Assembly: GCF_902459465.1 (NCBI RefSeq)
Contig: NC_047068.1
Location: 4,278,001-4,342,000, forward strand
DNA from: Asterias rubens
Lineage: Eukaryota; Echinodermata; Asteroidea; Forcipulatida; Asteriidae
Direction: 5' to 3'
Length of the DNA: 64,000 nucleotides
The notes below the pieces were generated by a model that was not told the DNA's origin, ran no database searches, and was given only the letters and a program-made list of their open reading frames with translations. Below are positions 36,713 through 51,700 of the stretch, in pieces. Position numbers and translations under genes: made by a program. Positions within the stretch are counted from its first letter, which is position 1, and the number at the start of each line of letters is the position of its first letter.

Positions 36713-39700
36713 CTACTTGATGGCCGATTGTTTCTCCCTCTGAATGATGACGTCTAGGAGATCCTGCCGATCCATATTATGGAGGATGGAGACCAACTCT
36801 TTCTTCTTGAAGGGTCGGAGCGGCTGGGCCTGCTTCTCCCAGTAGGCCAGGATAACCTGGGTGGGCTTCTTGCTGTACCGGCGGCAGTAGTCGTCAACCA
36901 TGAAGATCTCATTTGCAGTTAGACCTGCAAATAAATAAATGGAGATTTTCATATTAATAACATGATTCAATAGATGGTAATTAGCATCGGGGATAAAGAA
37001 TATTAATTTTTGGTTTTACCCATTAACACTGATGTGTGTAAGCATTGTATACTCAGCACTTACCCAAGCACTGTGAACAAATCACAGGCATATTACTCGG
37101 GTGGGATTTGAACACAAGACCTTTGCAATGCCAGAGCAGTGTCTCACCAACTACACCCACACAGATTGCCCGGCAGCTTAGAGGCAGTTCGAATCATATA
37201 TTTAAGCAGCGAGTACTGCAACGATTTAATAGTACTGCAACGATTTAATAGATTGACATTTGCATCAGGGATAAAGAATATAATTTTTTTGTTTTACCCA
37301 TAAAAAGAAAAAAACATTTAATTATTTTCTACTGAGCGAGTATTGTTTTTTAAGGCATTCCTAGCATCTTTAACCATTGAAACTGGCTGAGAGGTCAGGC
37401 TCACCAGACCCAAGCTTTGGTGTTCCTGATCAGCAGAGTGTGCTTTCAAACGGTAAATACACTGGGTTCTTTTACATGCAACACACAACACACAGGACCA
37501 ACGGCTTTACGTCCCATCCGAAGGACAGAGCATTATGGTTAAAGCCATTGGACCCTTTCGGTAAACAGTGTTGTCCAAGGCCCACACTTTGTGTACCACA
37601 ACTTCTATATCAATTAACAAACCTGTGAAAATTTAGGCTCAATCGGTCATCGGAGTCGGGAGAAAACAACGGAAAACCCCACCCTTGTTTCCGCGCGTTT
37701 CGCCGTGTCATGACATGTGTTTAAAATAAATCCGTAATTCTCGTTAACAAGAATTTATATTGTTTTGCTGTTTTCTAAAAAAGTAAAGCATTTCATGGTA
37801 TAATATTTCAAGAGAAGTCTTTCACCATTGCCTTCTGTAAACCCTGTAAGTTATTTGTAAATCTGTGAACTTTTTTTTTTTTTTCTGAACCGAAAGGGTC
37901 CAATGGCTCTAAGTGTTTTGTTTAAGGACACAGGTGTCATGACTGGGGATTCAAACCCACACTCTGCTGATCAGAAACACCAGAGTTTGAATCCGGTGCT
38001 GTTACAACCACTAGGCCATGACACACCATAACGTTGCTGTAAGGCAAGACTCTGACATGGTTCTAGCTTGAGTCATGAAACGTTTAGTGACTCAGACTCA
38101 AATCATCATTTGCTGTAACTAGACATTGGAAACCCTTGACTTAATACCTTGATGTTAGTCACTCAAGAATCTACTGTGGGTGACTCGACCTATTTCTGGG
38201 GCTTTCCCCCAGAATTGCATTCAAGGTGCGAGACAAAACAAAAACAAAAGTTTCATACCAAAAAATCAATAAGCCTTTTTAGGATATGGCAGACACTACT
38301 ATTTTAGGTTTGGGTAAACTTGTCTGTATACACCCAAACCAAACAGTGTACTCCAAAAGCGGCCACCATACCTCAAAAAGGCTAATGTATTACACAGCAG
38401 ACATACCTTTGTCTTACAGTGTTCACTAGGTTACTGATGATCTGATGGTCATTGTGGAGCATTTAAAAGTTTTGATTTAGTGAGTTGGAATTTTCAAATT
38501 GTTTTCATTTCCCCGACATGTAAGTCAAATATATCTAAGCAATGGATTATGCACTTCTTGTACAACTTGGGACAAAAACAAAAATTTGTCTGTTTGTTTA
38601 CACATTAAATTTTGAAATATCAGCAGTACTTTTTCACTCTTTGTATCGGTTTTAAATACTTAAAAAATAACTTGCCCCACTTTAGCCTCATTCTGAAAGG
38701 TTTGTGAAACTGGGTTTGATGCAATTTTCATATAAGTTGTGCAATAATAGAGTTTGTTTCATGAGGGTATAACAAATCTACATGAAGTAGGAGGGGGAGG
38801 GGGGGGTCAAGATACAGCTCGGATCTGGAACTTTTTGGTACCCCTATAATTTGTTATTTCCCTGGGACCTTTTGAGACGCAAATCCAGTACATCCCATGA
38901 CGGTTGTATGTAGCTCCCTGGAGGTAATCCTTGTTCCCGTCTTATGGGAAGGGACAAGTTCTCTGCAAGTTCCTCAATGAAGGGGGGGGGGGGCAGAGAG
39001 AGAGAGAGAGCGATGCATGGAGGGGGTCATGTGGTGTTACAAGATTAGAGGCAAACGAGGGGAAGTTGAAGTTTGGAGGGGGAAGCTGCATTTTGCCTTC
39101 ATCCTCTGCATTTATTTTTTTAAATATATTTTTGTTCAAGACCTTTTTTAGATTTTGAAGATGCTTTTGAGATGTTTATGCACAAATAAGTCACAAATTA
39201 AACTGCAAAAGAAGAGGGAAGTAACCTCTCAAATACTGAGTAAGAAATTCCATAAGTACAGCACATAAACAGTCCTGTACGCTTCATTTTTGAAAGGACA
39301 AGGGCACCAAGGCATTTTCTCTGGCTAAGAGGCACCCAAATTTCTACTTGAGCATTTCAAGGGCACGAACAGTGACCAGGGGGCGTGGAGGCAATCGCCT
39401 CCGATGCCTCCCTGAAGTACATGTATCAATTCAGAAAGAGCTTTTTCAAATGATATCCCAACACTTGCCGATGCAAATACCAAAAAAACACAATGTACAA
39501 CTTACGAGAGAAGCACATTCCATTACTTACACACGAAATAAGGGAGTGCTACTGTTGTTGTAAGTTGACTGACTTTATAGGAAACAATACGATGTAGTAG
39601 CTGCTCAATATCCCCTGCATTTAATTTAACTCCTCTCATTTTAGCATGGTTGTAAAATGTAGCAATGTTTCACAAGAGAACTTGGACAGTAGAAACAATT

Positions 39701-42700
39701 GTTGTCCTTCCCCATCAGGTATATTTTGTAAAATGTTACAACCATGCTACAAATTAGCAAGGGACCCTTGCTAAATTTCTCTTGTGTGAAAGGGGCTTAA
39801 GACATTGTAACACCATTGTTGGGACAAGTTAACATGGTGGAAAGTTGATTGAACAAATGAAGTCACTAACTTCACATGTACATCCGCAAATTGTTTGAGG
39901 CACAGGACACTATTGGCAATTACCCAAAAACTTACTTGGTAACGAGCATTGGATGCTGTTGATAGTATAAAGCATTGTGAGAAACGGCTCCCTCTCTGAA
40001 ATAACATAGTCTTTGAGAATAAGGTAGTTTCTCACTCAAATATTAAAAGGCTATGCATCTGAAAGCCCACAAAGTTGTGCAACAAGGGCGTTAAGGGTGT
40101 TTTCTCTTTCATTATTTACTTGCAATTTTGAAGACAAAATGAACCAAAATGTTTCACAGATTTATTGTGTTGTGCATATATGTTGGGATACACCAAGTGA
40201 GAATACTGGTCTTTGATAATACCAAAGATGTCAAGTGCCTTTAACTCAAAATTGAATGGATACGGATGTCAATGTACAGTGTACTTTCTTTTCTTCTTTT
40301 GTACTACTACTGCACGTGACACATTCAAGGACTGAAAATTGTGAACTGCCGAAAAGTAAAGGGAAAAACAGGATTTGTCTCTCACATTGGAATAAGGCCA
40401 AATATAAAAATAAAACATGTTTAGACCACTTCCTTTTTAGAGGCCCCCTCTATTTTTTGTCTTGAAAAAAAGCTGAGGGGGTGTCTTTAAAAATGTGTCA
40501 TTTTGAAAAAGAACAAAGAACAAAAAGGCCTCCTCCTTCCTTTTTTCAAAAAGGCAGGACGCTAAACATTTCTTTATTTATTTAACAACAGAAAAGCCTG
40601 TGGAGGATGACCCTACTGTACATGTGATGGGACAGCAGTGGGTCAGACTCTGGTTAACAATATCAACAATGACTCATCCTTTTTAGTGCACCTGTAGACT
40701 CTTTCAGCTTAATACAGAGCAGGCCAGAATTACTATTGTTATATATAAAAGTGTATTACTTTTTCCCGCCAAAATGGTTCAATATAATACTATTAATACT
40801 ACTGTATGTTCTTAGTAGTAGTTTATCAAAACCCTAGGGGCGTATCCCAGCGCTAAATATTTATAGTCCTGCAAGGTATGTGGAGCTATGTTTTAAAGTA
40901 TGAGACCTATTCCTTTTATTTATAGCACCATGTAAATGTGGCGCAATGCAGCCAATCAGACAAGGAACACAGGGGCGAACTACTTCTCTGTGCGGTAATT
41001 GTAATGAGTTCTTTTAGGTGCCTTACACAAAACACAGGACCTATGAATTGTCACTCCAATAATGGGTCAGTGTCACAACCAGGACTTGAACCCACACTCT
41101 GCCGAATCAGAAACACCAGAGTTTTAGTTTGGAGTTCTTATTCGCTCCTTCACGACATCCCAATAAAAAAATTAAAAAACCATAAGGGATGGAAAAAAAG
41201 TTACTAATGTATCATTATGTTACATTTCAAAGAAACACAAAAAGTTGTCTTGTGACAGGAAGAGTCAAGTCTAAAGAGATCGGAAGTCACTAATTTACCA
41301 CACAAGCATAATGCACCCAGTCCCACTTTAATTCAATGAAGCTCCAACCTTCGAGCGTTATTCATATATTTATAGGTTTAGCCGTGAACCGAAAACCTTT
41401 ATAAAGGTTTTATTATACACAGGGCTTGAATTTCTCGGAAAAACCCAGAAGACTATCGGGCTTGTATCTCAAAATATTTACTAGACCAAAATTTGGTTAC
41501 AAGACCAGAATATACATGATGAAAAGAAAAATTGCTTTCACATGTTTCAAGGCAGTGGACACTATTGGTAATTACTCAAAATAATTATTGCCATAAAACC
41601 TTACTTGGTAATAAGTAACGAACAGAGGTTGATGGTATAAAACATTGTGAGAAACAGCTCCCTCTGACGTGACCTAGTTTTGGAGAGAGAAGTAATTTTC
41701 CACGAATTTGATTTCAAGACCTCAAGTTTAGAACTTGAGGTCTCGAAATCAAGCATCTGAAAGCACACAACTTTGTGTGACAAGGGTGTTTAATTCTTTC
41801 ATAGTTATCTCGCAACTCCGACGACCGATCAAGCTCAAATTGAACAGGTTTGTTACTGTTGAGATACACCAAGTGAGAAGACTGGTCTTTGACAAATTCC
41901 AATAGTGTACACTGTCTTTAACAACTGAACTGTTTATTTTTGAAAATGCACATTAAAGAAGATTTATATTTAATTTGGCTTATGGGCAATCATCCTTCAA
42001 CAGTTAACAAAAGTTTATTTATCAGAGACCTCTGGACTTTATCCAGTTTTTAGTTTACTGGCCCAATTCTAAAATCACTGGCCCCTGGCCTGTGGTCCAA
42101 GTGTTAAAATCCGGTGTTAATTGGTCTCAACGTGCAAGCTAGGTCCTGAAACTAGCTGGAAAAAAACAGTAATGAATATTTGTATAAAAACCCAGAGCAA
42201 GTTATGTGCCATACGTAATTTCTTGGACTGACTAACGACCCGTTTTTAAAAGTCAACAAACCTTTTTCTAAATGAGCTTACCCAATACAAATTGCTCACT
42301 TGATAATTGTTGCACGTACATTTACAGACATGTGTACAAGAAATGGTTTCCTTTTACTCTCTTTGGTGTGGGGGAGGGGGAAGGGGATGTGGGTCTGCTA
42401 AGACAAGAAAAATAACCAGTTTTGAACTAAAACAGTTTATCAGATTTCACCACACCTTATCTGGGTCAGCCACATCGTGTTTAAACGGTGACCACAGTAT
42501 TAGGAAACAAACATGCACATATTGGGGTGGGGGTGAGGTGGGGGGAAGAGCATTGCAACAAGGAATCTTTTAACTGGCTTACCTAGCTGTTCTGCGATGC
42601 CCTTCCAGTTGTTCTGGAATGTTATTTCCGTGTCGCACATCAAGCAGAATTTGACCAGGACGCCGTGAGGGAGTCCCATGGAGCAGCCCATCTCCTTGAC

Positions 42701-45700
42701 ATGCAGCATGGCATCCAAGACCTCATGAAGCTCCTAAGAATCCAAGACAAGTCAAATATACATTTTCAATATGTTCAAATGTGTCTTACATACATAAATA
42801 TTAATTATGGTTTTTACCCATACACCGATGTGTGTTAGCACTGTATAATCAGTACTTTCCTGAACCCTGTGAAAAAAATATCACAGGCAGTTTACTCGGG
42901 TGGGATTCGAACCCACGACCCTTGCAATTCTAGAGCAGTGTCTTACCAACTAGACTACCGAGGTTGCCCCGCAGTAGCTAGAGGCAGTTCGAATCCTATA
43001 TTTTGGCAGGGGGTACCGCAACGATATAAATCTATGTTATATGGGTGTATGGGTAAAAACCAAAATTAATATTCTTTATCCCTGATGCAAATTTAACATC
43101 TCTTATATCCCAGGCTGTCCATGGAATACTTGACAAAACAAATGTACATGTATACCCTTTGCTACTTACTCAGATGTTTATTCAGTTAGGCATTTTAAAA
43201 CATTCCATGGACAGCAACAAACATGATTGCTTTCAGTAAAACAGGCATAGATGCTTCTCTTAGAATTTTAAGAAATGATCAATTTGTTTCATTTCAAGAA
43301 TGCTTGTTAAAGGCAGTGGACACTATTGGTAATTGTCAAAGACTAGCCTTCATAGTTGGTGCATCTCAACATATGCATAAAATAAAAAACCTGTGAAAAT
43401 TTGAGCTCAATCGGTCATCGAACTTGCGAGATATGAATGAAAGAAAAGAACACCCTTGTCACACGAAGGTGTGTGCGTTTAGATGGTTGATTTCGAGACC
43501 TCAAGTTCTAAATCTAAGGTCTCAAAATCAAATTCGTGGAAAATTACTTCTTTCTCGGAGCTATGGCACTTCAGAGGGTGCCGTTTCTCACAATGTTTTA
43601 TACCATCAACCTCTCCCTATTACTTGTCACCAAGAAAGGCTTTATGCTATTAATTATTTTGAGTAATTACCAATAGTGTCCACTGCCTTTAAGTATGTGC
43701 TTCACTGGGGTTTTGAGTGTCAGTCGTTACTCTGTTTTTAAACCATAAAACTTGGCCAACTTCTTTTTGACTCACCCTTTATAGGAAAGGGAAACACCAA
43801 TATTGTTGCTGATCGCAACTTTAAGGCACTGGACACACTATTGGTAATTACTCAAAATAATTATTAGCAAAAAACTTACCTGTGGAGAGCTGTTGATAGT
43901 ATAAAACATTGTGAGAAACAGCTCCCTCTGAAGTAACATAGTTTTTGAGAAAAAAACAATTTCTCACTAAAACATTTGAGTTTGATTTAGCGACCTCAGA
44001 ATTAGATTTTGAGGTCTCCAAATCGAGCATCTGAAAGCACACAACTTGTGCAACAAGGGAGTTTTTTCTTCCATTGTTCACACACAACTTTGACGACCAA
44101 TTGGGCTCAAATTTTCACAGGTTTGTTATTTTATGCATACAGTTGAGATACACAAAGTGAAAGGACTGGTCTTTGACAATTACAGATAGTGTCCAGTGTC
44201 TTTAAGGAAGTCAGTTAGGGGAACTCCCTAAAATTGTCACAGGTTATTGTCTCATTTTAGGATGATCCTTGTGACCTCAAGGGGAGAGTGCTCATAATGG
44301 TCTGACATGTGACATATAGTGCGGATGTTGTTATCATTAACAACAGGATGTGATGGGCAGCAGGAACTACCTGAACTGGTCAGTTAGGGTTAAAAAGGGC
44401 AAGTCCCAATTTCAAAAAACAAGCATTAAAAATTGCTAAGCATGGAAACACGTTACTTAGATGCTTTCACATTCCGTTAATTCATTAAAGACGATTCTGT
44501 GTAACCTGTCACCATAATATGCCCAGACATCGGACATTGCTCATGTTAGAGATTTTGGGTCAGGAAAAATGTTGGTAATATTTAATATGAAATAGAAATA
44601 CATTGCTTTATTTTAGAATTGTACATTTTATGTTAACAACCAGATTCATAAATATCTTATCTTTGACCCTCTGCTCTGAGCGGGAGTAGGTCAAATATGG
44701 CCGCCGTTGGTGGCCGCTGTGGGCAAGTACAAGTTGTTTGTGCCCACTAAGGTCTCTATAAAGGGTTAAGGGCAGTTTTCAGTTTCATATACTGTAAGAG
44801 GAGATCCCAGCCTAATATCTTGGTGCTCATACATGTACACAGGAAAAACCTAATCAGAATTATTTTTAAGGCACTGGACACTGGTGGTAATTACTAAAAA
44901 TAATTGTTACCATAAAAACTTACTTGGTAACAAGTAATGGAGAGCTGTTGATACTATAAAAGATTGTGAGAAATGGCTCCCTCTGAAGTAAGTTAGTTTT
45001 TGAGAAAAAGGTTATTAATTTCTCACCAAATAATTAAAGACTTCACTGAAGCTTTTTATTATGCATCTGAAAGCACACAAAGTAATGCAAAAAATTGCAC
45101 AGGTTTGTTATTTTATGCATGTTGGGAGACACCAAGTGAGAATACTAGTCTTTGAGAATTACCAAAGGTGTCCAGTGCCTTGAAGATAAAATAAAATTGC
45201 AAAATATATTTGACAAAGTAAGACTGGGAGTTTGCAAAAACCGATTCCCAGGGACCCAATGCTAGGTCACTCCAGGGGCAATCCGCTTATGGGTCAATTA
45301 TAGTCAATTTCCATAGGCGTCACCTTCATGAGGGATTCGGGGGTGAAAACTTTAAACCCTAATGTTCCCCCCAGAGCTTGGTGTAAAAATAGGTAAATAA
45401 TTTGACAAAACCCAAGCTGGCCCAAACACTATGTGCTTCTGACTTTCTACTGAAAACCTGTCACATCCAATTGCACATTTTGGCAAATTATGGACTGAGA
45501 ATACCATGAATACTATAAACTGTTTCGGAAACATAAATTTAATTGAAATTTATGATTGTTATTATTTATTTGTTCTGGTAATGAAACCAAGGATGCCTCA
45601 TTTAAGTGAGTTTAATCACTGTAAATGTACATGTATAGCTCGCATGCCTGAGGAAACCTGTAAACAATGCAAGGGTGTTGGCTTAAACAGGAACCAGAAA

Positions 45701-48700
45701 CACCTGGGTTAAGCCCAACTCTTCCATCTGTATGAGTCCTGCAGCCGATAATGAAACGCTAGGATTTAACTGGAGTTACATGTAGGACAAGTAACTCATC
45801 CAACTTAGGGTTAATAAAGGCTGGGACTCGTCGAAAGTCCTAAGATTAAACCTAAGTTAGGAAGAGGTTGGTGTAATCGACGGCTGGGTTCTTTTACAGG
45901 CCAGGCACCGCACTACCAAATCTAGTCCACATGACCTACATGTACATGGCTTAATATCCCATCCAAAGGACACAGCAATTAATGCTTAAATATTTCATGA
46001 CAAAGCAAATATGGTTTTAGTATCTTTCTCAAGGACACAAGTGCCCGACCAGGTGCGACTCGAACCTACTCTGCTGATCAGAATTACCAGAGTACCAGTC
46101 CAATGCTCGTAGCTACTTGGCCACTACAAGCCACCCATACAACTGTAACTTGTCAATTATTTCGTTTAGTCATCGTAATAATACAGCTCGATTCCTTTTT
46201 TAGACTGAGGAAGGATCCTTTTGAGCACCTCTAGGGAGATTGCACTAAGGGAGTTTTATGGGAGGTGGAAACTCAACTGGATACATTGTCCAGACGCAAA
46301 CAGGCAGAGTTTACATACATGTTTCAATGAACAACCAAGATACATATGAATGAGCCTACATGTATATGTATTTCATTTTCAAGCATTGTATTGGAAAAAG
46401 GAATAGAGACTACTATCGAAGTAAGATACTAAATGTCTCTTCAAGTCAAACCATCAAATGTCTTTTATAAATAACAAACATGTATCAACTATTTAATACA
46501 GACCAGGCCTGATACATGTACTTAAAACGAAGAAACTGAAGGCGATTGCCTCCGTGCACCCTGGTCAATGCCTTGTTACCCTCAAAATGCTCCAGTAGAA
46601 GTTTACTATATCCTCACAGGGTGCCCTTTACCAAGGAGAAAATGCCTTGGTGCCCTTGCCTGGTGCCCTTGCCATGATAGAAACCGAAGCATACATGCCT
46701 GACTGACATCGATCGGCACTGACTAAAGCAAGCTGAAGTACCCTGTAACTCCCCCCCCCCCTCTTGCCCCGGTCCCTCTTTAAAAAAGAAAACACATCCC
46801 TTACAGTGTCCAATACAGGAACACACCTTGTTTGAATGGCTTCCCCGAGGAAGCCTGGCAGCTTTGCACAGGGAAATTAAGAGTCGGATGCGGATTATTG
46901 GATACAACCTGGTTTTATACAGACCGGCACCAGACTGCTGTCAGATGAAAAGAGGGAGGGGGTAACTCGGGAGAGAGGGGGGGGGGAGGGGCAAGGGGGA
47001 GGGGATAGCAGAACTGGGTAACTGGGAGGGTTAACATGGGAGGGAGTTTGGGGGTAACAGGGGATGAATAACAAAGAGTGGGGTAACGGGGGGGGGGGGG
47101 GGTAACATGGAAACGGAGGGGTAATGGAGAGGAGATAAAAGCCTTGGGGACGAGGTAATGGGGAGGGGTAACAGGGGAGGGTTAACAGTGGAGGGAGTTG
47201 GGGGTAACAATCGGGCGAGGTAACGGTGAGGGGTAACATGGATGGGGGTTATTCGGGGAGGGGCGCAAGAGGGGGAGGGGATAAGAAGAGGTGGGGTAAC
47301 AGGCGGAAGAGGTACTAGGGCGGGGGAATATGGAACTGAGGGGTAATGGTGAGGAGATAAAAGCCTTAGGGATGAGGTAATGGGGAGGGGTAACATGGGA
47401 GGGGGTGTAGTGAGGAAATAAAAGGAGGATGGGTAATGTGAAGGGGTAACAGGGCAGGGAGTGGAAGAAGTAACAGGTTTACCAATTGGTATGATTATCA
47501 TTAGACAACCAAGCAGTAAAAAAGCACTTAGCTGTACTTTTGTTCCCATCCTATTGCCATACATGGAATGACAACAACTTGTTCTCAGTTCACACAACCT
47601 TTTCCCCAGTTAATGAGAGGCCAGCTCTTTTGTTCTTGCCACAAATCAATTTTTCATATGTGTGTGAATTTTCCTTGGCAGTCGGAGGTTTGGTTGTGTA
47701 CACATGTACATGTACATAGAACATACGTGACCACATTGTTTTTCTTTTTGTGACAGTGTCGGTCCTCAGTGCTTCGGAATTTCCTGTCCAACCTTGGGCA
47801 TACATATCATGTACAGTATTTTCAATGCCAAAAGGAAGTAAGTAAATCGCACTGCTGTGATTTGTCTATCTTCTAAAAATGTGTGAATGTGTAACTACTG
47901 TTCAATGTACACATACAAGTAATGCAAGCCTGATACTTCATGGAGGCAATGAAGGCGATTGGCTCCGTGCCCCTTCTGCCCTTGGTGCCCTTATAATGCT
48001 CCAGTAGGAATTTACACTTTCCTCATAGGGTGCCCTTTACCAAGGAGAAAATGCCATGGGGCCCTTGCCCTTTCAAACATGATTGAAGCATACATTAACG
48101 GCATGGTAGTGTCCACTGCAAATCTTGACTGGATTTTGTTCCTGACATGATTTGAGAACCACCTCGGCCCAATTTCATAACGCCTGTAAGCACAAAAACC
48201 TGCTAAGCACAGGAAAATCTTGGTAAGCAAAAACAGGTTACCATCCAACATTCCATGAAGATGACATTGTTGCGACTGCTGCCCCACTCATTTTTTGCTT
48301 GGCAAAAGAAATTTGTTAAAAGCAATATTTTCTGCTAAACAGCTTTACAAAACTGGGCCCTGCCCCTCTCCAATAGTAATTCCAATTCATGGAATGAAAA
48401 AATCTTTTCACTGTTATCGTAATTCCAATTCATGGAATGAAAAAATCTTTTCACTGTTATCGAGGCCAGCCTTCAGAAACCGCCAGCTTTTTTCAGCGAT
48501 CGTAAACAAAATGTTAAAACACGACGATGCACTCGGCCACATGGTTCGATCTGTCGCCCACACCATGGAAATACCCACTGCATGCAAAAAGTGCATAAAA
48601 AGTCCGCACGCTGTAATTGGCCGTTTCTAGACTCCAACAAAATACGCATGTTCACGAACTGAGAAAGAATTGCCACGCAGTGTGCCGCACGCATGTACAA

Positions 48701-51700
48701 TGGTGCAATGTACAGTCTTGAAGCATATTCAAACATGTATTACTTTTGCCGATTGAGGGCGTGCGCGATGCGGGGCAAAGTTCATTGATAAATAAATGTT
48801 CTGTGAGTTGTTACCGATCGTAATTCTGTGCGTTGTTACCGATCATTGAATCGTGATGATTTTATTGCAAACGTTGATCTTTAATGCCGGAACCGCTAAT
48901 CACTAGTTCATGAAAATGGTTTCATTGGAAAAAGTATTATTTAGGGCCAACATTTGTGGATAAGATCGTCCAAAAATGTGTGGTTTTTTTTTCTCCTACG
49001 ACGTAGACGTAAAACAAAACAAAAAAACCGACCCTCCTGATTTTTTAGCCAAAAGGGCAATAAAAGGTGTTTTTTTTTATGCCTTATACTTAAAAATTGT
49101 TCATCCTTTCACACGAGGTAACATTTTACAACCATGCTACAATTTAGTAAGGGATCCTCACTAACTTACTCTGTGTTAAAGGGGCTTTAGTTTGTTTACC
49201 TACCCTACTGAATAGCATCAGTAATGTGTAAATGACGATTTGTTTACATACCCACACAGCAAATAACAAACTGGTACAGGACTTCAGCACTTGTGTACAA
49301 GTAGTTTCATTGTCCATTTAGGGAAAGCCTCTGCCATTGTATAAGCCTGTGACTACCACACTGCAGTCAAATAATCGACCTTGAGCTTGGCTAACAATAA
49401 CCACAATTGAATGATTATTCTATGCGAAGAATGTTGTTGAGTGGGAAAAGAAGAAAGATTTTGTGGTTGGATCAGTACACACATTCTCAGCAGCATTCAT
49501 TTCAATGAAATACTATTTACAAATGGGTCCCTGTGGAATGCTTATATTTTTTGTTGAAAATGTGGCAACACTGTACATATCCCCTTTATTTAGTGGACAC
49601 TATTGGTAATTACTCAAAATAATTATTGGCATAAAACCTTACTTGGTAACAAGTAATGGGGAGAGGTTGATAGTATAACAAAATTGTGAGAAACAGCTCA
49701 CTCTGAAGTAACGTGGTTTTTGAAAAAGAAATGATTTTCCGCAAATTTTGTTTTGAGCCCTCAGAATTATATTTTGAGGTCTCAAAATCAAGCATCTGAA
49801 AGCACACAACTTCAAGTGACAAGGGTGTTTTTTCTTTCTGGCCTTTGACAATTACCAATAGTGTCCAGTGCCTTTACTAAACATTTGATACAAATCACTC
49901 ACCATTGATTCACAGCTCTGAGATCCTGCATGGAAGTGGTCAGTCCTAACCAAAAATAAAATACATAGAGATACATAAATAGTTTGATGTATGTTCATTG
50001 AATCAAACCCGCACGCCCCGGCCAGAATCCATATAAAAATTCCACTCTGTTTGTATTGTTAACAAAAATGAGGCAACATTAAAGCCATTATACACTTTCG
50101 GTATAACAGTATTGTCCAACTCCCACACTTCGTGTATCACAACTTATATATATATAAAATAACAAACCTGTGAAAATTTAGGCTTAATCGGTCATTGGAA
50201 AACCCACTCTTGTTTCCGCACATTTCGCCGTGTCATGACATGTGTTTAAAATAAATCCGTAATTCTCGCTATCGAGAATTGATATTGTTTTAATGTTTTC
50301 TCAAACAGTATAAAGCATTTCATGGACTAATATTTCAAGAGAAGTCTTTCACCATTATCTTCTGTAAACCCTGTAAGTTATTTGTAAATCTGTGAACTTT
50401 TTTTTTTCCTGTACCGAAAGTGTATAATGGCTTTAATTAGTCATCATCGAAATGTTTTAAATTGCTTATTGTTAATCTTTAACCACTGTTGCATGACTGG
50501 TGACTGGTGTACACAGAACTTTGCCTATGTGGCTAGGACACATGTTCTAATGTGACTTCACTTGTTAATGTGACTTTTTTTAACATCTTGGACTTTTGTT
50601 ATTGGTCAATGGGTCAGTGCATGAAGGGGTGGAACTTAATAATAACAAATACTAACAATAACAATAATAACACCATTTATAAAGCGCCTTTTCCTAAAGT
50701 TGCAAAACTTAGTATATCGGTCTGAAAAGGAGAAAAAAAATGAGAACAGTGACTTTGTGAAAATGGACATTTGGAAGTTGTCAATTCATGACAATATGTA
50801 ACCCACTTACGATTGCAGATAGGGTGTAATGTTAGAGATGTTTTAGGTCATTCTAGTGCTTACAGAGTTAACATTTTTAAATTTCTGTATTATGTATAGG
50901 ACATATGAATTTTTCCTCTTTTAAATGAGCAAGGTCTTGGAGGGCACATCTTTTTTACTTTTTACTTTTCCCTGGACGGCCTCTGCTTGTTATTATTATC
51001 ATATTGTCCGAAGAATTCAAATCAAACAAATCAATATAAATCAAGAGACTTTCATACCTGGTTGGACCTGGATGTGCGGGGGGCTTTGTCCGCGGTGGCA
51101 GTGGTAAAGGATTGGGAGGTAACGTTAAGCCAGGGTTGACATAAAGACTCTGCTCAGACGGCAGGTTGATGTACTCGCTCTCAGCCGAACAGGACTCCAT
51201 CCTACTTACATGTAAGTACCCTTCCTTGAGAGACTCTGTGGACATGTACTCCGGCTCGACCAACTCTGTGAAGCCGGAGTGGGTCTTGGGCAGCTCAGCG
51301 GGAACAGAATGTGAGCGAATGTAGGTCGGGGTTTTCGTATCGCTTGAAGGATGACTGAAACCAGTGAGGGACTGGACGCTCGTCCGAGTGGGGCTCGTCT
51401 TCCTTGATTCCACCGAGGAACATCTTCCCCGCTCTTCTTCTGACGACAGCGACGACAAGCTCTGCGTCATGTCCATGGACGTCACATCACTGGTTTGTGA
51501 CAGAATGCTGGTCATAGAGCCTCCGCAAGAGTCACAATCATCAGTTGGCTTCATCACCCTGCTTGCCTTTTCCATAATGCCAGGTGAGATCAGCGTAACC
51601 GGTGGTTTTGGCAGCGGTAGTTGTACTGCAGATGTGACTTCCGGACAGTCTGGTTTCTTTGGAATGGGCGGCAAGGCTCTCCCGCCAGTACTAGTTGGTG

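Noticed and set aside
46895-47597. Proline-rich minus-strand frames of 114 and 188 codons
   Set aside because: They are the complement of the G-rich GGGGTAAC array; composition and frame overlap show low complexity rather than a gene.
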